Assembly (NCBI GenBank): GCA_031263875.1
Contig: JAISEX010000031.1
Span: 1 to 13,915 of the forward strand
Direction of reading: 5' to 3'
DNA from: Eubacteriales Family XIII. Incertae Sedis bacterium
GTDB lineage: Bacteria > Bacillota > Clostridia > Peptostreptococcales > Anaerovoracaceae
Length of the DNA stretch: 13,915 nucleotides
Both the position numbers and the translations under genes were made by a program. Shown here one piece after another: positions 6,687 through 13,170 of the stretch; position 1 is the first letter of the stretch; the number at the start of each line of letters is the position of its first letter. Below the pieces are notes generated by a model. The model had not been told where the DNA came from and made no database searches. It saw nothing but the letters and a program-made list of their open reading frames with translations.

Positions 6687-7883
6687 CTAATGGGGTTCAG
6701 TAACTGGTTCCGCCGGTTCCGCGAGCCGTGCCTTCGCCTTCAGGCGGCGGCGCGTATCGTCACGCAGCATGCTGTATATCACGGACGTCAGCGGAACGCC
6801 GATAATAATGCCGGCGATACCGTACAGGCTTCCGCCGATAAGCACCGCGAGCAGCACCCATATGCCGGGCAAACCGATGGATTTGCCGACGACCCGCGGA
6901 TAGATGATATGGTTTTCGAGCTGCTGGAGCACGATGATAAATATAATGAAGGCGAGCGCCTGGATCGGACTGACCATCACGAGCAGCAGCGCGCCGACCG
7001 CCACGCCGATAATCGCCCCGATCACCGGTATCAGCGCCGTGAAGCCGACGAGCACGCCGAGCATAACAGCATAACGCGGATTGATCGCAAGCGAGCCGAG
7101 CGCCGTCAGCGTCCCGATAATAACGGCCTCGATGCACTGGCCCGAAACGAATTTCTCGAAGACGCGGCACGAGCGGTTCGCCAAACGGAGCAGGAAAGCC
7201 GCTTTCCGGTCGCTGAGATACGCGCGTGTCAAGCGTTTTAGTTGACGCGACAGCGTTTCCTTCGTCAGCAGTATGTAAAGCGCGAACACGAATCCGATAA
7301 TGATATTCGTCAGCGTGCTGAACACACCGGCGGCGACATGCGCGACCCCGCTCGCGAGCGTGCTTCCCGCGCCCGAAACAAACGCCACTGCGCCGTCAAC
7401 GATCTTCGTCAAATTATCCCGGAACAACTCGCTGAGATCGCCGCTCAATCCGAACCAGTCAAGTATTTCACTTGACTTCTCCTCGACCGTATCCATAAAC
7501 TTGGGCGCAAGCGATACGATGGACGCGATCGTGTCCTTCAGCGTCGGGATTATCATCGCAAGCACAAAGGTGATGATGCCGAGCACGATTATCAGCGCAA
7601 GCAGCAGCGCGATAATACGCTTCGCCCGCTTCCGGATCGCCGCCCTCCGGCCGCCTGTTATTATCCCGCTGTCCATCTTCGCAAGAAGCCGGTTCTCGAT
7701 AAATTTCATGAGGACGTTCAGGATAAAAGCCATGCAGATACCGATAATAAGCGGCATAAAAAGACCGATCACGTATCCGATCAGACCGATGGCGGCCCGG
7801 TAATTCAGGACGAGCCACAGGCAAAACGCCGCCGTGATTATTATGAGAATGATTTTTTTTATGCTTACCCTATCGAGATTCAT
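6687..7883 (-). CDS. AI-2E family permease (PF01594 type), first gene of the dnaE operon
   Basis: A 398-residue membrane protein. Hydrophobic segments are near residues 9-28, 31-58, 88-114, 188-207, 250-265, 271-303, 308-321 and 340-371. Family blocks are FTALIPVIGAIIG (281-293), QQLENHIIYPRVVGKSIGLPG (320-340) and GIAGIIIGVPL (355-365). A soluble stretch (115-185) and a charged, proline-containing C-terminal tail (376-398) are predicted to face the cytosol. It is paralogous to the permease on the other side of dnaE but not closely similar. Substrate is unknown: relatives export AI-2 or exchange sodium for protons. ATG at 7883 lacks a clear ribosome site (AAATTATATCACT precedes it), so translation may begin nearly leaderless. 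Its stop is 17 bases before dnaE. Confidence 0.88.
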   Translation of the reverse strand: MNLDRVSIKKIILIIITAAFCLWLVLNYRAAIGLIGYVIGLFMPLIIGICMAFILNVLMKFIENRLLAKMDSGIITGGRRAAIRKRAKRIIALLLALIIVLGIITFVLAMIIPTLKDTIASIVSLAPKFMDTVEEKSSEILDWFGLSGDLSELFRDNLTKIVDGAVAFVSGAGSTLASGVAHVAAGVFSTLTNIIIGFVFALYILLTKETLSRQLKRLTRAYLSDRKAAFLLRLANRSCRVFEKFVSGQCIEAVIIGTLTALGSLAINPRYAVMLGVLVGFTALIPVIGAIIGVAVGALLLVMVSPIQALAFIIFIIVLQQLENHIIYPRVVGKSIGLPGIWVLLAVLIGGSLYGIAGIIIGVPLTSVIYSMLRDDTRRRLKAKARLAEPAEPVTEPH

Positions 7884-7884
7884 A

Positions 7885-7902
7885 GTGATATAATTTTACC
7901 AC
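7885..7902 (+). promoter_or_regulatory. Extended -10 promoter for ung, overlapping an imperfect palindrome
   Basis: TGATATAAT at 7886-7894 is a perfect TATAAT with the TGn extension and no good -35, which would fall inside the divergent permease gene. Transcription would start near 7901, three bases before the strong GAGAGGAGGG ribosome site. The 18-base stretch GTGATATAATTTTACCAC pairs with itself at 7 of 9 positions, so it could be an operator for both divergent genes. On the minus strand TAAAAT (7893-7898) is a weak -10 that would make the permease mRNA almost leaderless. Confidence 0.6.
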
Positions 7903-7915
7903 AGAGAGGAGGGCT

Positions 7916-7936
7916 ATGCCTAAACACTATGCCTAA
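7916..7936 (+). CDS. Six-residue leader reading frame overlapping the ung start
   Basis: The strong ribosome site GAGAGGAGGG (7904-7913) is placed for the ATG at 7916, which opens a frame of six codons (MPKHYA) and stops at TAA 7934-7936. The ung ATG at 7929 lies inside this frame, in another phase. CTATGCCTAA occurs twice (7914-7923 and 7927-7936), so a small duplication probably created the double start. It could give coupled re-initiation onto ung or simply be a decoy start. No function for the peptide itself is claimed. Confidence 0.4.
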   Translation: MPKHYA

Positions 7937-8606
7937 GATTTCAAATGATTGGCTCGACGCCATAGGACCGGAATTCGAAAAGCCGTATTATACGGAGCTG
8001 CGGGGTTTTTTGAAGCAGGAATATTCGTCGCGCACGATATATCCTCCCGCGGAAGATATATTCAACGCCTTTCACTTTACGCCGCTCTCGCGCGTAAAGG
8101 CCGTTATAATCGGACAGGATCCCTACCACAACCAGCGTCAGGCGATCGGCGCCTGCTTTGCCGTACCGCCGGATCAACCGGAAATACCGCCGTCGCTCGT
8201 CAACATCTATCAGGAATTGCATGAGGATCTCGGCTGCTCCGTGCCGAACAACGGCTACCTGAAAAAATGGGCGGACGAGGGGGTGCTTCTGCTGAACACG
8301 GTTTTGACCGTGCGCGCGCATCAGGCGAATTCCCATCAGGGGCACGGGTGGGAGGTCTTTACGGACGCCGTGATCGCGGCGGTCAACGAGGTCGACCGGC
8401 CCGTCGTGTTCTTCCTGTGGGGCCGTCCGGCGCAATCGAAACGCCGCATGCTCAACAACCCGAAGCACCTCGTGCTCGAAGCGCCGCATCCCAGCCCGCT
8501 CTCCGCATACCGGGGATTTTTCGGCTGCCGCCACTTCAGCGCGGCAAACGCCTTTCTCGAAGCGAACGGCGCGGGGGCGATTGACTGGCAGATAGAGAAT
8601 ATTTGA
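7929..8606 (+). CDS. ung: Uracil-DNA glycosylase, family 1
   Basis: A 225-residue enzyme that removes uracil from DNA at the start of base-excision repair. The water-activating loop GQDPYH is at residues 62-67 (catalytic D64), uracil-binding N123 lies in LLNTVLTVR and the DNA-intercalation loop HPSPLS is at 187-192 (H187). Length and these positions match E. coli UDG. FLWG (162-165) is the conserved core strand. The loop after GQDPYH reads NQRQAIGACFAVP rather than the common GPGQAHGLAFSV, so the pocket edge is diverged. The ATG at 7929 is 15 bases from the ribosome site, further than normal, because an extra ATG intervenes. No operon partner is seen downstream. Confidence 0.96.
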   Translation: MPKISNDWLDAIGPEFEKPYYTELRGFLKQEYSSRTIYPPAEDIFNAFHFTPLSRVKAVIIGQDPYHNQRQAIGACFAVPPDQPEIPPSLVNIYQELHEDLGCSVPNNGYLKKWADEGVLLLNTVLTVRAHQANSHQGHGWEVFTDAVIAAVNEVDRPVVFFLWGRPAQSKRRMLNNPKHLVLEAPHPSPLSAYRGFFGCRHFSAANAFLEANGAGAIDWQIENI

Positions 8607-8746
8607 GCGGAAGGGTTTGCGCCTAAGAATTTCACTCACCGTCGGCGGCACAACACGGAACGCCAGTATTTCAAGGCCGCGTCCCATTCGGCAGCCGGTA
8701 ATTGCTGAATTCGCGATTCGCCGCTTTGGGTCGCGCTTATTGACAA

Positions 8747-8776
8747 CGGCAATTGGTTTTGCCGCCTGTCTTTGTT
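8747..8776 (+). terminator. Possible terminator after ung
   Basis: CGGCAA (8747-8752) pairs with TTGCCG (8759-8764), followed after a few bases by a T-rich run (CTTTGTTTT). It is 140 bases beyond the ung stop, with a short stem and an imperfect T tract, so the call is weak. The stretch 8607-8840 otherwise shows no gene. A nine-base tandem CTCATACGG pair occurs at 8792-8809. Confidence 0.3.
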
Positions 8777-8840
8777 TTATCGCGTTTTTCGCTCATACGG
8801 CTCATACGGCGCGGATAAAATATTTGCGGGCATTAGCGTT

Positions 8841-8949
8841 GTAACGAAATTAGAATTAAATACAGCAAGCGTAAACACTTACGGCTTACTTCCAATGGGA
8901 TTTGCGGTGAGGTGGTTTCCGTAATATTCCATTAAGTTAATTTCGTTAC
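8841..8949. repeat. 109-bp AT-rich element bounded by perfect 12-bp inverted repeats
   Basis: GTAACGAAATTA (8841-8852) is the exact inverse of TAATTTCGTTAC (8938-8949). Inside, TTACGG (8879-8884) can pair either with CGTAA (8870-8874, loop ACAC) or with CCGTAA (8919-8924), two exclusive folds. Base composition is clearly lower in GC than its surroundings. It sits between the converging ung and UPF0210 genes. It may be a small non-autonomous insertion or a two-way transcript end. No reading frame. Confidence 0.6.
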
Positions 8950-8967
8950 TGCTCTCTTCCCCCGCCC

Positions 8968-10326
8968 CTAATTCCGCAGGCTGTGCATCGGCGCGGGTAT
9001 TTTGCCGCCGCGCCCTATCATCTTCGCGGGGGAACCGCCGTTGATCGCCATCACGGGGCCGCGTCCAAGCAGGCCGCCAAAGTCGAGATATTCCCCGACG
9101 TTTTTTCCGACGGCGGGTATCACGCGCACGGCAGTCGTCTTGCCGTTCACCATGCCGATCGCCGCTTCATCGGCGATAAGGCCCGAAATCACTTCCGGCG
9201 CGGTATCGCCCGGTATCACGATCATATCGAGCCCGACCGAGCAGACGGCCGTCATCGCTTCAAGTTTTTCCAATGTCAACGAACCGCTCTCGGCCGCGGC
9301 TATCATGCCGGCGTCCTCCGAAACCGGAATAAAAGCGCCCGAAAGCCCCCCGACACTCGATGACGCCATCACGCCGCCCTTCTTCACCGCGTCGTTCAAA
9401 AGAGCGAGGGCCGCCGTCGTGCCGCAAGCGCCCGTCTGCGACAGCCCGATTTCCTCGAGTACCGAGGCGACGCTGTCCCCGATCGCGGGCGTCGGCGCCA
9501 GCGATAGATCGACGATGCCGAACGGGAAACCGAGCGCCGCCGCCGCCTCCGAGCCGACCAATTGCCCCATACGCGTCACCTTAAACGCCGTCTTCTTGAT
9601 CGTTTCCGCAACCTGCGTAAAATCCGCCTCATCGGACAGCTCTTCAAGCGCCGCGCGCACCGCGCCGGGTCCCGACACGCCGACGTTTATCACGCAATCC
9701 GGTTCCCCGCTGCCGTGGAACGCCCCCGCCATAAACGGATTATCCTCCACCGCGTTGCAGAAGACGACCAATTTGGCGGCGCCGATACACTGCCGGTCCG
9801 CCGTCGCCTCCGCCGTCTTCTTCACGATACCGCCCATTATCCGCACCGCGTCCATATTGATGCCGGAGCGCGTCGAACCGATATTGACGCTCCCGCAGAC
9901 GCGTTCCGTTTCGCCGAGGGCCCGCGGCAGCGTTTCTATCAGCGCCACGTCGCCGGGCGAAAAACCCTTATGCACGAGGGCCGAATAGCCGCCGATAAAA
10001 TTAACGCCGACCTCCGCAGCCGCCCGCTCCAGCGCGAGCGCGTAACGCACCGGATCGCCCCCACTTACGCCCGCGAGCATCGCGACAGGCGTCACGGATA
10101 TCCGCTTATTCACGATCGGAATGCCGTACTTGTTCTCGATGGACTCGCACACGCTCACGAGATTTTCCGCGCGCGCCGTGATCTTCGAAAAGACCTTCCC
10201 GCACGAACGATCGATATCCGCATCGGCGCAATCCAAAAGCGAAACGCCCATCGTCACCGTCCTTATATCCAAATTTTCATCCTGGATCATGGAGATCGTT
10301 TCCATGATATCGGCCATATTCAGCAT
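8968..10326 (-). CDS. UPF0210 (DUF711) family protein
   Basis: A 452-residue conserved protein of full family length. Molecular function is not established; the fold is distantly related to pyruvate-formate lyase and annotations often read 'PFL family protein'. Recognisable blocks are [14 protein letters not shown] (21-34), [15 protein letters not shown] (147-161), [20 protein letters not shown] (202-221), [20 protein letters not shown] and [19 protein letters not shown], ending near PAPMHSLRN. No signal peptide or membrane span is seen, so it is probably cytosolic. ATG at 10326 follows AAGGAG by five bases, a good site. It starts 22 bases after the ACT protein stop, the standard gene pair for this family, so co-transcription is expected. 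Confidence 0.92.
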   Translation of the reverse strand: MLNMADIMETISMIQDENLDIRTVTMGVSLLDCADADIDRSCGKVFSKITARAENLVSVCESIENKYGIPIVNKRISVTPVAMLAGVSGGDPVRYALALERAAAEVGVNFIGGYSALVHKGFSPGDVALIETLPRALGETERVCGSVNIGSTRSGINMDAVRIMGGIVKKTAEATADRQCIGAAKLVVFCNAVEDNPFMAGAFHGSGEPDCVINVGVSGPGAVRAALEELSDEADFTQVAETIKKTAFKVTRMGQLVGSEAAAALGFPFGIVDLSLAPTPAIGDSVASVLEEIGLSQTGACGTTAALALLNDAVKKGGVMASSSVGGLSGAFIPVSEDAGMIAAAESGSLTLEKLEAMTAVCSVGLDMIVIPGDTAPEVISGLIADEAAIGMVNGKTTAVRVIPAVGKNVGEYLDFGGLLGRGPVMAINGGSPAKMIGRGGKIPAPMHSLRN

Positions 10327-10348
10327 ACGCGCTCCTTACCTTCGTTCC

Positions 10349-10612
10349 TTATATGCGGTGCATCGAATTGAAAATATCCTCGTGCATCACGTGGATCTTC
10401 ATGCCCGCCGCGTTCTCCGTAAGCCGCGTTTCAAGCTCCGCCACGCTGGTCGACATCTTCTCCATATCGATCAACATCACCATCGCGAAATAGTCCTGCA
10501 GCACCGACTGCGTCACCTCCATAATGTTCGCGTTCACGTCGGCGCACACATTGCTCACCTTCGCGAGAATGCCCACCATATCCTTGCCGATTACCGTTAT
10601 AACAGCCTTCAT
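10349..10612 (-). CDS. UPF0237 ACT-domain protein
   Basis: An 87-residue protein consisting of one ACT domain. The first strand and helix VITVIGKDMVGILAKVSNVC (3-22) hold the Gly-containing ligand loop (GKDMVGI). The second strand region is ANIMEVTQSVLQDYFAMVML and the rest forms the second helix and strand. ACT domains generally bind amino acids or other small effectors, so this is probably the sensing partner of the UPF0210 protein encoded next, though no ligand is known for the pair. ATG at 10612 is preceded by GAGGA five bases away. The upstream region holds a 6-bp hairpin and then repeats. Confidence 0.93.
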   Translation of the reverse strand: MKAVITVIGKDMVGILAKVSNVCADVNANIMEVTQSVLQDYFAMVMLIDMEKMSTSVAELETRLTENAAGMKIHVMHEDIFNSMHRI

Positions 10613-10637
10613 AGTTTCCTCATTTCCGCTTGACTCT

Positions 10638-10656
10638 GAGAACTCTATTCGTTCTC
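10638..10656 (-). promoter_or_regulatory. Small hairpin in the leader of the ACT-UPF0210 operon
   Basis: GAGAAC (10638-10643) pairs perfectly with GTTCTC (10651-10656) around a seven-base loop, 26 bases upstream of the ACT start codon. It could be an operator half-site pair or an mRNA leader hairpin. There is no T tract on the minus strand, and no convincing -10 or -35 was identified nearby. Confidence 0.35.
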
Positions 10657-10670
10657 CCGATATTTCTTTT

Positions 10671-10707
10671 GGCGCATGGGGCTGCGCCCCACCGGGCTAT
10701 CCGCTGC
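10671..10707 (-). repeat. Module G, miniature copy 3
   Basis: GGCGCATGGGGC joins directly to GCCCCACCGGGCTATCC through only TGC, so the two ends of module G meet with the long interior missing. GGGGC (10678-10682) pairs with GCCCC (10686-10690). Orientation is inverted relative to copies 1, 2 and 4. The boundaries found here match those of the long copies, which defines the element ends. Confidence 0.75.
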
Positions 10708-10739
10708 AATTCCTCGGCCCCGGTGGGGCCTGCGGAATT
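10708..10739. repeat. GC-rich hairpin beside the miniature G module
   Basis: AATTCC (10708-10713) and GGCCCC (10716-10721) pair with GGGGCC (10725-10730) and GGAATT (10734-10739) around the loop GGT. It is a strong two-tier stem of a kind not seen elsewhere in the window. Confidence 0.6.
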
Positions 10740-10741
10740 TG

Positions 10742-10848
10742 CCTGTTTTACGCGGCTTCAGCCGCAATGTAAAACAGGACAGCGAAGCGACCGCAGGGAG
10801 CGGAGGAGTGAGCGTAGCGAACGTTCCGCTGCTATCCCTTGCGCGTCA
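10742..10848 (-). repeat. Module A with part of S, copy 3 (inverted)
   Basis: The hairpin CCTGTTTTAC (10742-10751)/GTAAAACAGG (10769-10778) is perfect, with the AAT bulge now on the right, as expected for an inverted copy. The GC-rich leader runs to AACGTT at 10820-10825. Beyond it, CTATCCCTTGCGCGTC (10833-10848) is the inverse of the GACGCGCAAGGGATAG block at 1957-1972. Bases 10849-11006 contain no recognised gene or strong repeat. Confidence 0.75.
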
Positions 10849-11006
10849 CAACGCTCACTTCGTTCGCGTTGCTCCCTATCATCGTCCCCACTGCAGACGT
10901 GGGTTTGAGATGTAACGGCTCTTTGTCCTCCAGCTCCCGCAGCCCACATGCCATCGCCGCCACCTCAGACGTGCGCCCCGGCTATGACGGCGCCACCCGG
11001 AATCAT

Positions 11007-11171
11007 GGTGGCTGGCGGCACGATGAGAAAGCTCACGCCACACTTCTCCTGCCCGCTCCTGTAGCCGATTGCACAATGAACCGGTACGCCGGGATAAGGA
11101 CGGATACGCCGCACATTTTGCCCGCTCTTTTCGCGCACGGTAGAGCGCCACGCGGCGGAGCCACTGCGCTC
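11007..11171 (+). repeat. Modules D and C, copy 4
   Basis: A diverged D copy (11007-11137) matches through GGTGGCTGGCGGCACGATGA, GGTACGCCGGGATAAGGACGG and GCTCTTTTCGCGC. It flows into the CACGGTAGAGCGCCAC core and hairpin C (11143-11148 GAGCGC with 11166-11171 GCGCTC). The inner C stem here is GGC/GCC rather than GGGCT/AGCCC. The D-to-C junction is the same as in the inverted copy at 13165-13171. Confidence 0.6.
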
Positions 11172-11181
11172 CTCGATGTGC

Positions 11182-11302
11182 GAGGTACGACGGAGCTAAC
11201 GTTCGCTACGCTCACTCCTCCACTCGCTGCGCTCGCTTCGCTGTCCTGTTTTACATTACAATGCGGCGCAGCCGCGTAAAACAGGCGAAGCTCCTGTACC
11301 TC
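11182..11302 (+). repeat. Module B hairpin, copy 4, split by an inserted module A
   Basis: GAGGTAC (11182-11188) and GGAGCT (11192-11197) form the left half of B. AGCTCC (11289-11294) and GTACCTC (11296-11302) form the right half. In intact copies (732-763 and inverted 13095-13126) the halves are two bases apart. Here 91 bases (11198-11288) sit exactly in the loop, and these are a module A beginning AACGTTCGC with hairpin CCTGTTTTAC/GTAAAACAGG (11245-11285, apical stem GCGGC/GCCGC, loop GCA). Confidence 0.8.
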
Positions 11303-11465
11303 TGCCAAGGGATCGGAGGGGTGCGCAGCCCCGCGTAGCGGGGCCGAAGCGAACGCGCAGCCCCGCAGAACCCGGTGGGGCTGTCTTATCATGTTCAAGG
11401 CACATTATTATTAAATTTTTAACAACCGGGCCGCCTCATTTATTTCAAAACAGCCCCATGCGCCC
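11303..11465 (+). repeat. Modules S and G, copy 4
   Basis: S opens with TGCCAAGGGATCGGAGGGG and carries hairpin GCCCCGC (11328-11334)/GCGGGGC (11338-11344), loop GTA, at the place where other copies have GCCGC/GCGGC with loop GAA or TTC. G follows: GGGGCTGT (11377-11384) pairs with ACAGCCCC (11450-11457), ending ATGCGCCC. It lies just downstream of the aminotransferase gene in convergent orientation. Confidence 0.8.
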
Positions 11466-11478
11466 GAACAAATGCCCC

Positions 11479-11499
11479 AAAACCGACCCCGCGCCGGGG
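11479..11499 (-). terminator. Possible terminator of the aminotransferase gene
   Basis: On the minus strand CCCCG-GCG-CGGGG (11487-11499) begins two bases after the TGA stop and is followed by TCGG and TTTT (11479-11482). The stem is short but very GC-rich and the T run only four, so this is a modest call. Confidence 0.35.
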
Positions 11500-11500
11500 A

Positions 11501-12727
11501 TCAGGCTTTCTCCGCCGCGGCTATCCTGATGCACAGACAGAGTATGCGCATCGTCGTGTCGAGCTCGCCGAGCGTCGGATAGGTCGGCGCGATACGGATA
11601 TTGCTGTCACGCGGATCCTTGCCGTAGGGCCAGGTCGCGCCGGCGCCCGTCAGCACCACGCCCGCCTCCTTCGCGAGAGCCACGACCCGCGACGCGCAGC
11701 CGTCGGGCACGTCGATCGACACGAAATAACCGCCCATTGGCGCCCGGTACCGCACGATGCCGTTCTCCGCAAATTCGCTGTCCAGATATTTTAGCACCAG
11801 CTCAAAGCGCGGCCGCAGCAGAGCGGCGATATTCTTCATATGCGCTCTGATGGCATCGGCGCTGCCGCCGAAAAGTTTCACCGTGCGCATCTGGGTTATC
11901 TTATCGTAGCCGATGGTCTGCTTGCCGATATGGGCGAGCACCTCCTTTACGTTCGCGGGCGAGGACGTGACAAGACTGATGCCGCCGCCCGGGAACGTTA
12001 TCTTCGATGTGGAGAAATAATAGAATACGCGGTCCGGATTCCCCGCTTCCCGCGCGCACGTCAGGATGTTCGTCACGCGGTGTTCCTCGAAAATATGATG
12101 CACGCCGTAAGCGTTGTCTTCGAATATGCGGAAATGCGGATCCGCCGTCTTCATCCGCGCGAGCCGCCGCACGGTTTCCTCCGAATAGACGACGCCCTCG
12201 GGATTCGAGTAGAGCGGCACGCACCAGATCCCCTTGACGGACGCGTCTTCCGCAGCGAGTTTTTCGACCACATTCATATCCGGGCCGTCCGCCGTCATCG
12301 GCACCGGTATCATTTCCGCGCCGAAATCCTCCGTCAGCGCAAAATGCCGGTCGTAGCCGGGCACGGGGCACAGTATCTTGACGTTCGCCTCCCGCACCCA
12401 CGGTGTGCTGCCGCCGATACCGAAATTCCACAGCAGGCCGAAGACCGTATACATATGGCTCAGGCTGCTGTTCCCGCCGAGGATCATCTGCTCCGCGGGC
12501 ACGCCGAGCAAATCGGAAAACATACGCTTGCATTCCGGCAGCCCCGCAAGCACGCCGTAATTCCGTATATCCGTTCCGTCCTCGGACAGATACGTGTCGA
12601 GCCCGTCAAGCATTCCGTTTGACAAGTCGAGCACGTCGCCCGACGGCTTTCCGCGCGACAAATCGAGCTTCAGCCCCCGCGCCTTATATTCCTCAAATTC
12701 CTTCATTAAACCCTGTAAATCACTCAT
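11501..12727 (-). CDS. Class I PLP aminotransferase, MocR/AspT (class Ic) subgroup
   Basis: A 408-residue cytosolic PLP enzyme. The subgroup's N-terminal block LDLSRGKPSGDVLDLSNGML is at residues 21-40. NPEG (175-178) replaces the common NPTG, EDNAYGVHH (203-211) holds the cofactor-ring aspartate D204, and the Schiff-base lysine is K242 in FSTSKITFPGGG. The carboxylate-binding arginine R378 lies in NIRIAPTYP. The subgroup includes the AspT aspartate aminotransferase of Corynebacterium, so aspartate/2-oxoglutarate exchange is the best guess, not proven. I chose ATG at 12727, nine bases after GAGGA. The earlier in-frame ATG at 12751 lies upstream of that ribosome site and would add eight non-family residues. 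It appears monocistronic. Confidence 0.93.
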   Translation of the reverse strand: MSDLQGLMKEFEEYKARGLKLDLSRGKPSGDVLDLSNGMLDGLDTYLSEDGTDIRNYGVLAGLPECKRMFSDLLGVPAEQMILGGNSSLSHMYTVFGLLWNFGIGGSTPWVREANVKILCPVPGYDRHFALTEDFGAEMIPVPMTADGPDMNVVEKLAAEDASVKGIWCVPLYSNPEGVVYSEETVRRLARMKTADPHFRIFEDNAYGVHHIFEEHRVTNILTCAREAGNPDRVFYYFSTSKITFPGGGISLVTSSPANVKEVLAHIGKQTIGYDKITQMRTVKLFGGSADAIRAHMKNIAALLRPRFELVLKYLDSEFAENGIVRYRAPMGGYFVSIDVPDGCASRVVALAKEAGVVLTGAGATWPYGKDPRDSNIRIAPTYPTLGELDTTMRILCLCIRIAAAEKA

Positions 12728-12776
12728 GTCTTCGCTTCCTCTTGTCCTCACATCACTGCATTAACCATGACTTATA

Positions 12777-12785
12777 ATTATAGCA
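12777..12785 (-). promoter_or_regulatory. Extended -10 promoter for the aminotransferase gene
   Basis: The minus strand reads TGCTATAAT, a perfect -10 with TGn extension. The start point would be near 12770, giving an untranslated leader of about 43 bases. No good -35 at 17 bases was found, which is usual for extended -10 promoters; the ung promoter has the same design. Confidence 0.6.
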
Positions 12786-12817
12786 TAATACGTACCCGGC
12801 AGCCGTTAAAATCTTAC

Positions 12818-12911
12818 TCATCGCGGACAGCGAGCCGCAACGTTCGCAGATCGAGAAACTGGTGACACCGTTATGTCATTGCGGCCGCCGAGCTGCAATC
12901 CCGCAGATCGA
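12818..12911. repeat. Two tandem copies of a REP-like short palindrome
   Basis: TCATCGCGG to GCAGATCGA (12818-12854) and TCATTGCGG to GCAGATCGA (12876-12911) share TCAT.GCGG, CGAGC.GCAA and CGCAGATCGA. The second copy folds as ATTGCGGC/GCTGCAAT (12878-12899) with one G-T pair. The pattern resembles the GTCATTGCGAG...GCAAT intergenic repeats seen in many bacterial genomes. It is 30 or more bases upstream of the aminotransferase promoter. Confidence 0.55.
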
Positions 12912-12922
12912 AGTATCTATTC

Positions 12923-13026
12923 GGGCGCATGGGGCTGTCCTGCAAGCTATTTATAAAAGATACTTTTGAAAACGCTGGTCGTGCCAATTTCCATATTTTT
13001 CCTCAACCCAGAACAGCCCCACCGGG
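12923..13026 (-). repeat. Module G long palindrome, copy 5 (inverted)
   Basis: GGGCGCAT then GGGGCTGT (12931-12938) pairs with ACAGCCCC (13013-13020), then ACCGGGC. The boundaries equal those of the other G modules read on the opposite strand. The 74-base interior is AT-rich and unlike copies 2 and 4. Confidence 0.8.
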
Positions 13027-13170
13027 CTATCCGGGGCTCCGCGTTCGCTCCGGCCGCTTCGCGGCTGCTACCGCACCCCTTCTATCCCTTGGCAGAGGTA
13101 CAGGAGCTTCAGCTCCGTCGTACCTCGCACATCGAGGAGCGCAGGGCTTCAGCCCGTGGCACTCTACCGT
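13027..13170 (-). repeat. Modules S, B and C, copy 5 (inverted, cleanest copy)
   Basis: S holds hairpin GCCGC (13053-13057)/GCGGC (13061-13065) with loop TTC and runs to CTATCCCTTGGCA. B is 13095-13126 (GAGGTAC/GTACCTC, GGAGCT/AGCTCC, loop TC), a small CCTCG/CGAGG hairpin is 13123-13137, and C is 13137-13164 (GAGCGC/GCACTC with one C/A mismatch that is G-U on the minus strand). The core CTACCGTGCGCG leads into D. Order and spacing mirror copy 1. Confidence 0.85.
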
